Assembly: GCA_947461145.1 (NCBI GenBank)
Contig: CANHJD010000014.1
Span: 1-32,333, forward strand
Reading direction: 5' to 3'
Source of the DNA: Bacteriovoracaceae bacterium
GTDB lineage: Bacteria > Bdellovibrionota > Bacteriovoracia > Bacteriovoracales > Bacteriovoracaceae
DNA: 32,333 nucleotides
Shown here: in pieces, positions 9,241-17,516 of the stretch
How the letters are laid out: the number at the start of each line of letters is the position of its first letter
How positions within the stretch are numbered: the first letter of the stretch is position 1
Notes under the pieces: model-generated
Seen by the model: the letters and a program-made list of their open reading frames with translations, nothing else
The model's database searches: none
Told to the model about the DNA's origin: nothing
Program-made: the position numbers and the translations under genes

Positions 9241-10061
9241 AGTTCAGTCGAGGCAACAAAATCCAGAGTGGCATCTGCGCCAGGATTAGCATTCGTAACC
9301 CCATCAGTTTCACAGTTTAATTCAAATGGAAAATCAAATGACTTCAAAGCAGTGGGATTATAGTTATGTACGCAATAACTCATGTTGCTATAATTTGCAT
9401 ACGAAGACTCAAGTACATCTTCATCATCTCCGACATATGAAATTTTATAACTAAATTTTTCTGTAGATGTAACATCTCCATCATCATTTAATTTTTTCTT
9501 TGAAATTTCTTTATTTAAGGCAGCAAAAAAAGCGGGATAATTTGAGTTCGTTGAGTATGTTGTCGTCGTTTTATAGTCCGTCGAGCCTTCCGTAGTCTCC
9601 ACATCTTTAAATGAAACAGAAATAGAAGAAGCCGATTCCGAAACTGAAAGAGGATCACCCACATTACATTTCTGGACCCTCAAATCATCAATCATTTCCC
9701 CATTTAGTGTAGAGGTCATCTTAATAAATTTATGATAAGTCGTGCTCTCAATAGTCTGTTGATATAAAAAATAGATTGCTGAGGCAGTAACTTTCCAAAC
9801 ATAAACGTAATTATTATAAGTCGTTGTTCCGTTTGTGTACTCGAGCTTCCAATAATCCCCACGACTGAAATCAGCTAAATTAGAATTAGAATCCGTTTTA
9901 AATTCTGAAAAATCACTTGATGATTCATCAAGGCATTTCTGAGCGGAGCGCTGATCAATTTCATCTCTTTCATCCTGGCTCAAATCATCATAGCTTGGAA
10001 TTTCCTCTTCTACGCAGGCAACACTAAAGATTAACAGGAAGAAGATTGAAATAATTCTCAT
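9237..10061 (-). CDS. Lipoprotein of unknown function
   Basis: A TTG at 10064 is possible, but the ATG at 10061 overlaps the upstream stop codon as TGATG, a coupling arrangement, so I use it (274 residues). The N-terminus is a lipoprotein signal peptide with lipobox FSVAC near residues 12-16. The mature protein is rich in Ser, Thr, Asp and Tyr, poor in positive charge, and has alternating strand-like segments (TTTYNNYVYVWKVTASAIYF, VSFKDVETTEGSTDYKTTTT). It contains a few Cys residues (YCVHN, LNCET, QKCNV) that could pair. No known family is recognised. It is the second gene of a two-gene unit with the outer-membrane barrel and probably sits at the same membrane. Confidence 0.65.
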   Translation of the reverse strand: MRIISIFFLLIFSVACVEEEIPSYDDLSQDERDEIDQRSAQKCLDESSSDFSEFKTDSNSNLADFSRGDYWKLEYTNGTTTYNNYVYVWKVTASAIYFLYQQTIESTTYHKFIKMTSTLNGEMIDDLRVQKCNVGDPLSVSESASSISVSFKDVETTEGSTDYKTTTTYSTNSNYPAFFAALNKEISKKKLNDDGDVTSTEKFSYKISYVGDDEDVLESSYANYSNMSYCVHNYNPTALKSFDFPFELNCETDGVTNANPGADATLDFVASTEL

Positions 10062-11062
10062 CAAAATTTATATCCCCCACCTAAGCTATAGATCATGACC
10101 GTATCGACTTTTGCATCAGTCAGAGATTCATTTACGGTTGTCTGTCCCTGGCCATTTTCTTGGATATACCCATCAATCTTTCTTTTTGAGATGTCATAAC
10201 GATTGGCGGTGACTTTCATGGTCAAGAAGAATCCCTGATTTGAGGTAAAATTTATTCCTGCACCAGTTCTTGCATTTGTAAAGTCATCTCGAGTTCTTAG
10301 CTTGATGGACTCATCTGTAGTCCCAAGATCATAAGAATAGTTAAGTCGATTATACGCCCACCCCTTACCAAGACCTGCTTCTACAAAAAGTTCCACATTG
10401 AGAAAAGTCATTTGATCCAAAAATGGATTTTTAGTTTTTAAATCAAACATCCATCCTAGACTTTGAGAAACATCAGCTCCTAGGATTTGACCTGTTTTTT
10501 TTGTATAAGCAAATTTGATATCTTCATCCTGACTTCCCCCGTTAAGCACTTGAGAGAAAAGACTGCCGATATAATATCCCTCAACGAGCGAGCGAGTGAT
10601 GAACCCTGCACCAAGATAGATTTCACCACCGAATCCAAGCCTGCCACCCCATAACTGATTTGTTTCTTTATCGAAATTTTTCTTTCCATTAAACTCATAA
10701 TCAGACGGAAATAATTCATAGGATGAATGTTCAAATGCAAAAGTTGAAACCCAATGGCTTTTTCTCTGTTTAAAATCCTTGTCCTCTTCAACTACGGTCT
10801 CTGTCACCATTGATGGGAAAATATTTTGTGGGCCCTTCTTTATTTCAGAAATAATAGGCTTTTCTTCAACGACTGGTGCTTCTTCAATTACCTTCTGGGC
10901 TTCTAAAACTGGAGCCTCTTCGACTTTTTCTTCAACTTTTTCTTCAGGTTCAGAAAGAGCATTTATATCCACAGTATCATCGGGACTTTGAAGCTCAGAA
11001 GTTTCTTGTGCAAAAAGGGAAAAGGAAATTAAAAGGAAGACACATATGATTAATTTATTCAT
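10061..11062 (-). CDS. Outer-membrane beta-barrel protein with Glu/Val/Pro-rich linker
   Basis: A 333-residue protein. Signal peptide MNKLIICVFLLISFSLFA is followed by ~75 residues of low-complexity linker rich in Glu, Val and Pro, containing EEKVEEKVEEAPV and EEAPVVEEKP repeats. From about residue 105 alternating hydrophobic/aromatic strands appear (HWVSTFAFEHSSYELF, GGRLGFGGEIYLGAGF, FLNVELFVEAGLGKGWAYNR), and the protein ends in MIYSLGGGYKF, with the terminal Phe that is the usual barrel insertion signal. The linker may cross part of the periplasm or bind peptidoglycan. It heads a coupled unit with the lipoprotein. A near-consensus promoter abuts its ATG. Exact function is not recognised. 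Confidence 0.7.
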   Translation of the reverse strand: MNKLIICVFLLISFSLFAQETSELQSPDDTVDINALSEPEEKVEEKVEEAPVLEAQKVIEEAPVVEEKPIISEIKKGPQNIFPSMVTETVVEEDKDFKQRKSHWVSTFAFEHSSYELFPSDYEFNGKKNFDKETNQLWGGRLGFGGEIYLGAGFITRSLVEGYYIGSLFSQVLNGGSQDEDIKFAYTKKTGQILGADVSQSLGWMFDLKTKNPFLDQMTFLNVELFVEAGLGKGWAYNRLNYSYDLGTTDESIKLRTRDDFTNARTGAGINFTSNQGFFLTMKVTANRYDISKRKIDGYIQENGQGQTTVNESLTDAKVDTVMIYSLGGGYKF

Positions 11063-11096
11063 ACCTAAATTATAAATGCCTTAGAATTTAAGTCAA
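11063..11096 (-). promoter_or_regulatory. Sigma-70 promoter abutting the barrel gene start (leaderless candidate)
   Basis: Read on the minus strand: TTGACT (11096-11091), a 16-base spacer, then a perfect TATAAT (11074-11069), six bases, and the ATG at 11062. The transcription start would fall at the ATG. The AGG two bases before the ATG is too close to serve as an SD site. Confidence 0.65.
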
Positions 11097-11119
11097 AAGA
11101 ATGTGAACAAGAGATAAAA

Positions 11120-13321
11120 TTAGGCCCTGCTGACAGAAATCACTTCTTCCATTTGCTCTATAGAACTTATCGTTTTTAGTAGTTCTGAATAATCCTTAAC
11201 CTCAATTTCAAAGATAAAGCTACCTTTTTGGTCAGGCATTGACCGAGCGATAGCAGAGCGAATATTGATACCAGCATTATTAATTGATTTTGAAATTTTG
11301 GACAAAATTCCAGGCTTATCGTGGGTCGTCACTTTTATATTCACTGGATGAGCAAAAGTATAATGCTTGTTCCATTCCACATGGAGATTTCTTGCTTTGT
11401 CCATATCTGCAATTCTTGTACAGCCAATAGTATGGACAGTTATCCCTCTGCCTCTTGTAATGATTCCTGTAATAGGATCTCCGGGTATGGGATTACAGCA
11501 ACGTCCCATTTTAACCACGATATCATCCAGGCCATCTACAATGACTGCATTATCTTTACTTGTACTTTTACGTGCCGTTTTAGCAACCGATTTGTAAAAA
11601 CTATCTAAGTCTTTTTCTTCTACTTTAAAATCAAATTCATCATTCTCTGTTAAATTGACTGATGGAATTGCAACAAGGATGTCCTTGATAGGGAGATGAT
11701 TTGAACCAATGTTAACGAAAAGTTCTTCCAATGTCTTATAGTGGTACTTTTCAAGTACAGCTTTAAATTCGTGCTTTTTCTCTAAATGCTTAATTGAAGT
11801 TTCAAATTTTTTAAGCGCCTTATCCAGAAGATCCTCACCTCTCGCTCTGTGCTCATCTCTTTCAATCTTCATCAAGTATTGCTTAATTTTAGATATTGCA
11901 CGGGAGGTCTTACAAATTTTTAACCAGTCTTTAGATGGTGTTTGTGTTTTAGAAGTTAAAATTTCAACTGTATCACCAGATTTTAAACGATACTTTAAAG
12001 GAACCATCTTACCATTTACTTTGGCACCTACAGTTTTATTACCTACTTCTGTGTGAACTGCATAAGCAAAATCCAAAGGAGTAGCTCCATACCTAAGTTC
12101 TTTTACATCTCCAGTTGGAGTGAAAATAAAAACACCACCGACATCAAGATCGTTCTTAACAGCATCCATGAATTCAGATGAGTTCTGCGCACTTTGATTA
12201 AACTCCATGAGCTCTTCCACCCATTTGAGCTTATTAACAGCATCACTCTTATTGCGCTCTTTATATTTCCAGTGAGCCGCAACCCCACGCTCAGCAACTT
12301 CATGCATTTCAAAAGTTCTGATTTGAATTTCAATTCTTTCGGCCTTAGGGCCAATAACTGTCGTATGGAGTGACTGATAGTTATTTACCTTGGGAATAGC
12401 AATATAGTCTTTAAAGCGCCCAGGAACGGGGGTAAAAGCTGAGTGGATAATACCAAGAACCTTATAACATTCTGTAATATTGTTGATAAGAATTCTGAAA
12501 GCCAGGAGATCTTGAATTTCATCAAAATCAACTCCCCTCTGCTGCATTTTTTTAAAAATGGAATAAAAATGTTTTGGTCGTCCAGTGACTTCGCCCTGAA
12601 CGGAATATTCAAGCATTTTCTCTTCAATTAAACTGATCGTCTCCTCAATGTATGACTCTCTCTCTCTTTTTTTCATCGCAATTTTTTCAGCCAAGCGATA
12701 ATAAACATCAGGATGAATATACCTTAAACAAAGATCTTCTAAATCAGCTTTGACAGAGTTAATACCCAAGCGGCTTGCTAAAGGGACATAAATATCAAGG
12801 GTCTCTTGAGCTTTTGCTGTCTGCTTTTCTTTGGATACATATTGAAGGGTGCGCATGTTATGCATGCGATCGGCTAGCTTTACGATAATAACTCGTAAAT
12901 CTTGTGCCATGGCGACAACCATCTTGCGAAAGTTTTCGGCTTGAGACTCTTCTTTGGTTTTAAATTTAATTTTTGAAATTTTAGTGCAACCAACAACGAT
13001 CTGAGCAACGTTTTGACCAAATAATTTACTTATCTCTTCTGGAGAGACATCACAATCCTCAACCGTATCATGGAGAAGACCGGCCATAATTGAATCTAAA
13101 TCCATTTTCAATTTAACTAAAGTAGAAGCAACATTCAGTGGATGAATAATATAAGCCTCGCCAGAGGAGCGCTTATGATTAATATGCATTCTCTCTGCAA
13201 ACTCATAACACTTTCTTAAAATTGATAAATCCGTTTCAGGCAAAAGAAGCTCTGCTCGTCTAACAAGCTCATCAATACTTAGGTTTGCCTCATGGGAGAA
13301 ATCAATTCTTTCAGAAAACAT
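11120..13321 (-). CDS. rel: Bifunctional (p)ppGpp synthetase/hydrolase (Rel/SpoT)
   Basis: A 733-residue protein with the full long-RSH layout. The HD hydrolase domain has its metal ligands intact: His60 (AYIIHPLNVA), His84-Asp85 (LLHDTVEDC) and Asp151 (KLADRMHNMRTL). The synthetase has GRPKHFYSIFKKM, GRFKDYIAIPK and NYQSLHTTV; the RFKD loop is the form found in bifunctional Rel enzymes, not the EXDD of synthetase-only RelA. TGS domain starts near residue 395 (IFTPTGDVKELRYGATPLDFAY), then a conserved-Cys zinc-finger-like region (GRCCNPIPGDPITG) and a C-terminal ACT domain. It makes and degrades the stringent-response alarmone in the cytosol on the ribosome. It is the last gene of accA-yicC-gmk-rel, starting 2 bases after gmk ends. 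Confidence 0.96.
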   Translation of the reverse strand: MFSERIDFSHEANLSIDELVRRAELLLPETDLSILRKCYEFAERMHINHKRSSGEAYIIHPLNVASTLVKLKMDLDSIMAGLLHDTVEDCDVSPEEISKLFGQNVAQIVVGCTKISKIKFKTKEESQAENFRKMVVAMAQDLRVIIVKLADRMHNMRTLQYVSKEKQTAKAQETLDIYVPLASRLGINSVKADLEDLCLRYIHPDVYYRLAEKIAMKKRERESYIEETISLIEEKMLEYSVQGEVTGRPKHFYSIFKKMQQRGVDFDEIQDLLAFRILINNITECYKVLGIIHSAFTPVPGRFKDYIAIPKVNNYQSLHTTVIGPKAERIEIQIRTFEMHEVAERGVAAHWKYKERNKSDAVNKLKWVEELMEFNQSAQNSSEFMDAVKNDLDVGGVFIFTPTGDVKELRYGATPLDFAYAVHTEVGNKTVGAKVNGKMVPLKYRLKSGDTVEILTSKTQTPSKDWLKICKTSRAISKIKQYLMKIERDEHRARGEDLLDKALKKFETSIKHLEKKHEFKAVLEKYHYKTLEELFVNIGSNHLPIKDILVAIPSVNLTENDEFDFKVEEKDLDSFYKSVAKTARKSTSKDNAVIVDGLDDIVVKMGRCCNPIPGDPITGIITRGRGITVHTIGCTRIADMDKARNLHVEWNKHYTFAHPVNIKVTTHDKPGILSKISKSINNAGINIRSAIARSMPDQKGSFIFEIEVKDYSELLKTISSIEQMEEVISVSRA

Positions 13322-13323
13322 AT

Positions 13324-13884
13324 TTATTTTAAAATCCTTTCAATCGCATTCTTTAAACTCTTATAGGCTTCATCGACATCGTCATTCATAATTAAAAAAT
13401 CATAATCATTTTTTCGGGCAAGTTCCCTTTTCGCATTTTCTACACGCTCAACAATGACCTGATCTTTATCCGTTCCTCGTAATCTTAGTCTTTTTTCAAG
13501 TTCCTCAACAGAAGGTGGTTCAATAAAAATTACCTGAGCTTGTTTTCCATAAATTTTTTTCATGGCATCCGCACCCTGTACATCTAGATCAAAGAGCATC
13601 TTTCGGTCTTCCGCGAGTCCTTTTGAAACAAATAATTTAGAAGTTCCGTAATAATTAGAATGAACTTTTGCCCATTCAATAAATTGATCTTCTTTGATTT
13701 GCTGCTCAAAACTCTCTTTAGAAATAAAGTGATAATCCTTGCCATTAATTTCACCGGCACGAATTGGTCTTGTAGTACAAGATACCGACCACTCTAAACC
13801 AGGATACTCATCCTTCAGACGACTGATTAAAGTAGATTTACCTGTGCCAGAAGGGGCACATATCACTATTATCTTTCCCGACAT
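13324..13884 (-). CDS. gmk: Guanylate kinase
   Basis: A 186-residue protein, slightly shorter than the 205-210 of many homologues but complete. The P-loop APSGTGKST is at residues 10-18. The GMP-binding region follows: SVSCTTRPIRAGEINGKDYHF with the conserved TTR-R and G-YHF residues, then FIEWAKVHSNYYGT. Later DLDVQGADAMK and the lid RLRLRGTDK are typical. It phosphorylates GMP (and dGMP) to GDP in the cytosol. Being directly upstream of rel puts GDP/GTP supply next to ppGpp metabolism. It starts 1 base after the yicC stop, and no rpoZ gene lies between it and rel. Confidence 0.96.
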   Translation of the reverse strand: MSGKIIVICAPSGTGKSTLISRLKDEYPGLEWSVSCTTRPIRAGEINGKDYHFISKESFEQQIKEDQFIEWAKVHSNYYGTSKLFVSKGLAEDRKMLFDLDVQGADAMKKIYGKQAQVIFIEPPSVEELEKRLRLRGTDKDQVIVERVENAKRELARKNDYDFLIMNDDVDEAYKSLKNAIERILK

Positions 13885-13885
13885 A

Positions 13886-14761
13886 CTATTCCAGATTAAG
13901 GGCCTGTTCTCTTATTTTCTCTAATTGTACTTTCATCTCCACGACATGCGAGGAAATATCTGGATGGGCAGATTTTGATCCCATCGTATTCGTTTCTCGC
14001 CCTAGCTCCTGAAGTAGAAAATCGATCTGTCTGCCAATTTCTCCAGTGGAGTTGAGAACCGACTTTAATTTTCCTAGATGGATCCTTGCCCGAGTGATTT
14101 CCTCTTCTATCTCTAACTTCTCAAGGTAGTAGATAACCTCTTGTAAAAATCGAGATTCATCCACTTTGATGTCTTTTAACTTTTCATTAAGCTTCTGAGT
14201 TAATTTTTCTCTGACCATTTCAGGATAAAGATTTTTAAGTTTTTCAACTTCATTCAAACATTTCTCATAGATGCCTAAGTGCTCTAGAAGCTTTGAAACG
14301 AGCTTCATCCCCTCAGAATTTCTGGAAGCCTTTAGGGCCTTGATGGCATTATCAAAGGATTCTTTAACTAATCCGGCCATCTCCTGCTCTTTTGTCATAT
14401 CCTCCTCACGGTAGAAATCACTCCTTAAAAACTCAACAGGAGAAACGTGAAAAGAAATATTTTTAGATTCAAAAACGGGCTTCATTAAATCGATATAGGC
14501 TTCCACTTTTTTAGGATCGACATAAAATTCAGTATGGGCCTTCTCATTTTTTTTATAGCTTATGCTTACATCAAAGCTTCCTCTTTTAAATTCATTTTCA
14601 AGTTTTGAGCGAAGCTCAATTTCTAATGGATTAAAGAGGGAACTCATTCTGAATTTAAAATCCTTAAAACGATTATTAACCGTCTTAATTTCTGATGTCA
14701 GAGTGTAGTTGCCACCTGCTGCTTCACCTTTACCGAAACCAGTCATCGAATAAACAGTCAT
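13886..14761 (-). CDS. yicC: YicC-family endoribonuclease
   Basis: A 291-residue protein, normal for the family. It begins with the YicC signature MTVYSMTGFGKGEA, continues with EIKTVNNRFKDFKFRMS and LRSKLENEFKRGSFDVSISY, and ends with the DUF1732 domain GEIGRQIDFLLQELGRETNT then SKSAHPDISSHVVEMKVQLE, which carry the conserved metal-binding acids. YicC proteins are RNases acting on some small RNAs in other bacteria and often sit beside gmk, as here. It is separated from accA by 2 bases and from gmk by 1 base, so this is one transcription unit. Confidence 0.95.
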   Translation of the reverse strand: MTVYSMTGFGKGEAAGGNYTLTSEIKTVNNRFKDFKFRMSSLFNPLEIELRSKLENEFKRGSFDVSISYKKNEKAHTEFYVDPKKVEAYIDLMKPVFESKNISFHVSPVEFLRSDFYREEDMTKEQEMAGLVKESFDNAIKALKASRNSEGMKLVSKLLEHLGIYEKCLNEVEKLKNLYPEMVREKLTQKLNEKLKDIKVDESRFLQEVIYYLEKLEIEEEITRARIHLGKLKSVLNSTGEIGRQIDFLLQELGRETNTMGSKSAHPDISSHVVEMKVQLEKIREQALNLE

Positions 14762-14763
14762 AA

Positions 14764-15747
14764 TTAACCTTTGAAATCTTCTGAATTATCTAGAGTTAGG
14801 GTTGTATTTCCCATTTGACGAAATTTTTCAAATCTCATCTGCATTAAATAATCTAAATCTTGATTTGCAAGACTGATTAAGTTTTGGTTCAGCAACTCTT
14901 TAACTTTTTGTATCGCCTGATCAGGATATCTGTGAGCTCCACCTGCTGGCTCTTTTATGATTCCATCTATCACCTTCAACTCAAGAGCCTTATTAGGAGA
15001 TAGCTGAAGAGAATTCGCGGCTGTTTCTGCCATTTTCGGATCAGACCATAAAATGGAAGCACACGATTCAGGAGAAATAACTGAATAGACGGAGTACTCC
15101 ATCATAAAAACTTTGTCCGCAATGGCAACCCCAAGTGCGCCACCAGAGCCTCCCTCACCTATGATTACAGAAATGATTGGAGCCTTGATATTAAACATTT
15201 CTTCTAAATTCTGAGCAATCGCAAGTGCCTGGCCTCTCTCTTCGGCCCCAATTCCCGGATAAGCACCCGGAGTATCGACAAAAGTAATAATTGGAAGCTG
15301 AAACTGTGAAGCGAGATTCATTATTCGAAGGGCTTTTCGATATCCTTCAGGATTGGCCATACCAAAATTTCTTTTTATTTTATCTTGGGTCTTGCGGCCT
15401 TTCTCAATCCCAATAATTGCCACTTTTTTTCCATCAATAAATCCAAAACCGGTAACCATGGAGGGATCATCCGAATAACGTCTGTCACCATGAACCTCAT
15501 GAAAATCTGTCACAATTTTATCAATGTAGTCTATCGCATGAGGACGATTAGGGTGCCTTGAGAGTTGAGTCCTCTCCCAAGGAGTCAGCTTAGTATAAAT
15601 CTCCTCCAACATACGATTCACTTTATTTTGGAGGGCTTCTATCTCGTGAGAAATATCAATATTGGGTGTATTTGAAGCTTCTTTTAAAATACGTATTTGG
15701 TTTTCTAGTTCAGAAATAGGCTTTTCAAAGTCTAAGGTAAATTCCAT
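14764..15747 (-). CDS. accA: Acetyl-CoA carboxylase carboxyltransferase subunit alpha
   Basis: A 327-residue protein of standard AccA length. Recognisable are the N-terminal helical region FTLDFEKPISELENQIRIL, LSRHPNRPHAIDYI, the DFHEVHGDRRYSDDPSMVTG stretch, the crotonase-fold core RNFGMANPEGYRKALRIM, FVDTPGAYPGIGAEERGQ, and the oxyanion-forming IIGEGGSGGALGVAIAD. With AccD it transfers the carboxyl group from biotin on AccB to acetyl-CoA, giving malonyl-CoA for fatty acid synthesis. AAGGGG lies just upstream of the start. It is the first gene of the minus-strand operon that continues into yicC, gmk and rel. Confidence 0.96.
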   Translation of the reverse strand: MEFTLDFEKPISELENQIRILKEASNTPNIDISHEIEALQNKVNRMLEEIYTKLTPWERTQLSRHPNRPHAIDYIDKIVTDFHEVHGDRRYSDDPSMVTGFGFIDGKKVAIIGIEKGRKTQDKIKRNFGMANPEGYRKALRIMNLASQFQLPIITFVDTPGAYPGIGAEERGQALAIAQNLEEMFNIKAPIISVIIGEGGSGGALGVAIADKVFMMEYSVYSVISPESCASILWSDPKMAETAANSLQLSPNKALELKVIDGIIKEPAGGAHRYPDQAIQKVKELLNQNLISLANQDLDYLMQMRFEKFRQMGNTTLTLDNSEDFKG

Positions 15748-15810
15748 GCATAACCCCTTAATGAGAAGGTCTAAATTGTCTTCTTAAGTAAGGGTTAAAT
15801 TACCTTGATT

Positions 15811-15837
15811 GAGAGGAAAATGCACGAATTTCCTCTC
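15811..15837 (-). terminator. Inverted repeat between the BamE-like lipoprotein gene and accA, possible terminator
   Basis: GAGAGGAAA (15811-15819) and TTTCCTCTC (15829-15837) form a perfect 9-bp stem with a 9-base loop, 25 bases downstream of the stop of the minus-strand lipoprotein gene. No good T-tract follows on the minus strand, so it may be a Rho-assisted terminator or an RNA-protecting hairpin. Confidence 0.4.
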
Positions 15838-15861
15838 TTGGAGATTGATAAGTACCCGGTA

Positions 15862-16494
15862 TTACTCCCAACCTTCTACTCGTCCAGACTCAAAATAGAC
15901 ATAGCTTGACGCACCATTATGGTTATAGAGCCATCTTTCATTTTCATGAGAGGGATTTCCGGCCACCTCTACTTGCTTTGGAGCACCAATTGTATTCATC
16001 ACTTCCTCTTTGGACATTCCTAAAAAGACCTGATTTTGCTTTTGAACAATACCACGATCAGTGGCAAGAGAATTTGTCGCTGGTCTTACAAATCCACGCC
16101 AAACAAGATAATCCCTTCTTTCATCGAGTGGCAGCTTTAGAAAATATATTTTTTCAGAAGTCGTAGTGAGTTTATGCTTATATTTGCTATAAAAATCAAA
16201 AGATCCCTCAGACTGATTCGCTTCTAAATTTGCTAATTCTTTGGTCAAAAAATATTGATCTTTATTTGTTGAAAACTCGGCCTCCGAGGCGGGAGTTCGT
16301 GATCTACGCTCACTAAGTGTTTCTCCCATTCTTCCAGTATCTCCAGCAACAACTGGAAAATCCTCATTCGGATTATAAAATGAAGAATCTTCCTGTTGCA
16401 TTTCTGACAAGTAGTCTCTCTGACTCCCCATTTGCGAGCAACTGACACTGATAAAAAGCAAAAACACTAAGTAAAAATTTAAATTTTGTAACAT
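15862..16494 (-). CDS. Lipoprotein with BamE/SmpA-like C-terminal domain
   Basis: A 210-residue protein. The signal peptide ends with lipobox ISVSC, giving a lipidated Cys near residue 19. AGAGGAAGAG precedes the ATG. Residues about 25-95 are polar and probably flexible. The C-terminal ~60 residues resemble the SmpA/OmlA (BamE) fold: FLGMSKEEVMNTIGAPKQVE is the typical helix-turn of this fold, followed by ENERWLYNHNGASSYVYFES as the two-strand part. BamE proteins help assemble outer-membrane barrels, but this domain is also found in lipoproteins of other roles, so a BamE function is not shown. It reads toward accA with 114 bases between. Confidence 0.7.
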   Translation of the reverse strand: MLQNLNFYLVFLLFISVSCSQMGSQRDYLSEMQQEDSSFYNPNEDFPVVAGDTGRMGETLSERRSRTPASEAEFSTNKDQYFLTKELANLEANQSEGSFDFYSKYKHKLTTTSEKIYFLKLPLDERRDYLVWRGFVRPATNSLATDRGIVQKQNQVFLGMSKEEVMNTIGAPKQVEVAGNPSHENERWLYNHNGASSYVYFESGRVEGWE

Positions 16495-16652
16495 GAATCT
16501 CTTCCTCTAAATATGTCTTATCTTTTATCGGTACAACTCACTCAGAGTCCAAGAAAGGGTGGGAGAATAGTAGGGCCTAGGCAAAGGATGCCTATACCTG
16601 ACAAAAGCAGTCCCTGTTAAATAAAAAATTATCTATGCCGAAGAGAGTAACG

Positions 16653-17516
16653 ATGGGCTTTTTAGAGAAGATTGAAATTCTAGTTAACCGTTTGCTGATC
16701 CTTTTAGGGGATCTCATTTTCCGTATTCTTTTAAAACTGACTCCGTTAAAAATTCAGCTCTTTCTGAAAAAGCTGAGAGTGCAATTTCACTTATTGATTC
16801 ACTGGTTTAAAAAATTGCCTTCCAGAATCATAAAAAATGCTCCCCTTTTCATAAATAAAATCAAGCAAGCACTAGTTGCCTATGATGTTAAAGGTAAATT
16901 ACAACAGACTTATCAAAATGCTTTGGCCAGCCAAGGTGCAAATAAAGTCGCCGCTAAGACATCAAAAGTTAAATTAGTATTTTTGGCGCCTTTCCTCATT
17001 TTTGGTGAATGGCTCAAAGGACTGACATCATTTCAGGCAACCAGTTTGATGGTCTTAACTGCGGTTTCTCTTCTCGCAGCGATTAATATTGGTTTTTCTG
17101 GGCACCGAATTCTCTCTCATCAAAATCATGCGAACCGTGGTCCAGCAAGTGTAGAAGACGAGGTCGTATATGAGCGACCAGCTTATTACAAAAAAGAAAC
17201 TCGGCATCTAGAACTCAATAATGTTCGATTACCCATTTTCTTTGCCAATACAAATGAATTATCAGCAGTAGATGTTGACTTCATTGCAACTCTCTCAAAT
17301 AGGCAAAGTCGCATGCAACTTTATAAACTAGAACTTCAACTAAGAGATCACTTAATTTTAAATGTTGAACCTATGGTTGCCTCATTTCCAATTGAAGAGG
17401 AGGGAAAAGAAATTCTTAGACAAAAACTTCTTTCAGAACTTAATGATTTTCTAAAGTCCCATAAAATTGATGGTCAAGTTCAAGAGATAAAAATCACTTA
17501 CGTGCTTGCGAATTAA
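16653..17516 (+). CDS. FliL-like single-span membrane protein with long N-terminal cytoplasmic region
   Basis: An ATG at 16635 is in frame but lacks an SD site; the ATG at 16653 has GAAGAGAG (16640-16647) upstream and is preferred (287 residues). The first ~130 residues are basic and amphipathic (RLLILLGDLIFRILLKLTPL, LKKLRVQFHLLIHWFKKLPS) and may lie on the membrane. A hydrophobic span near residues 126-146 (SLMVLTAVSLLAAINIGF) leads to a periplasmic part. The last ~90 residues resemble FliL: a strand VDFIATLSNR, LYKLELQLRDHLILNVEPMV, then EEGKEILRQKLLSELNDFLK and IKITYVLAN. FliL supports the flagellar stator, so this may partner a MotA/MotB complex. The family call is by pattern only. Its stop overlaps that of the convergent sigma-54 activator gene. 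Confidence 0.55.
   Translation: MGFLEKIEILVNRLLILLGDLIFRILLKLTPLKIQLFLKKLRVQFHLLIHWFKKLPSRIIKNAPLFINKIKQALVAYDVKGKLQQTYQNALASQGANKVAAKTSKVKLVFLAPFLIFGEWLKGLTSFQATSLMVLTAVSLLAAINIGFSGHRILSHQNHANRGPASVEDEVVYERPAYYKKETRHLELNNVRLPIFFANTNELSAVDVDFIATLSNRQSRMQLYKLELQLRDHLILNVEPMVASFPIEEEGKEILRQKLLSELNDFLKSHKIDGQVQEIKITYVLAN

Noticed and set aside
10858-10965. Repeat array in the Glu/Val/Pro-rich part of the barrel gene considered as a DNA repeat or CRISPR-like element
   Set aside because: The near-repeats are short, imperfect and in frame; they encode a low-complexity linker and there are no spacers of even size.
9237-11062. Barrel plus lipoprotein as a TonB-dependent receptor system
   Set aside because: The barrel is far too short for a TonB receptor and has no plug domain or TonB box.
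11321-11608. Plus-strand frames opposite the rel ACT and zinc-finger-like region
   Set aside because: Antisense to a well-conserved gene; Cys-rich look comes from complementing the conserved coding sequence.
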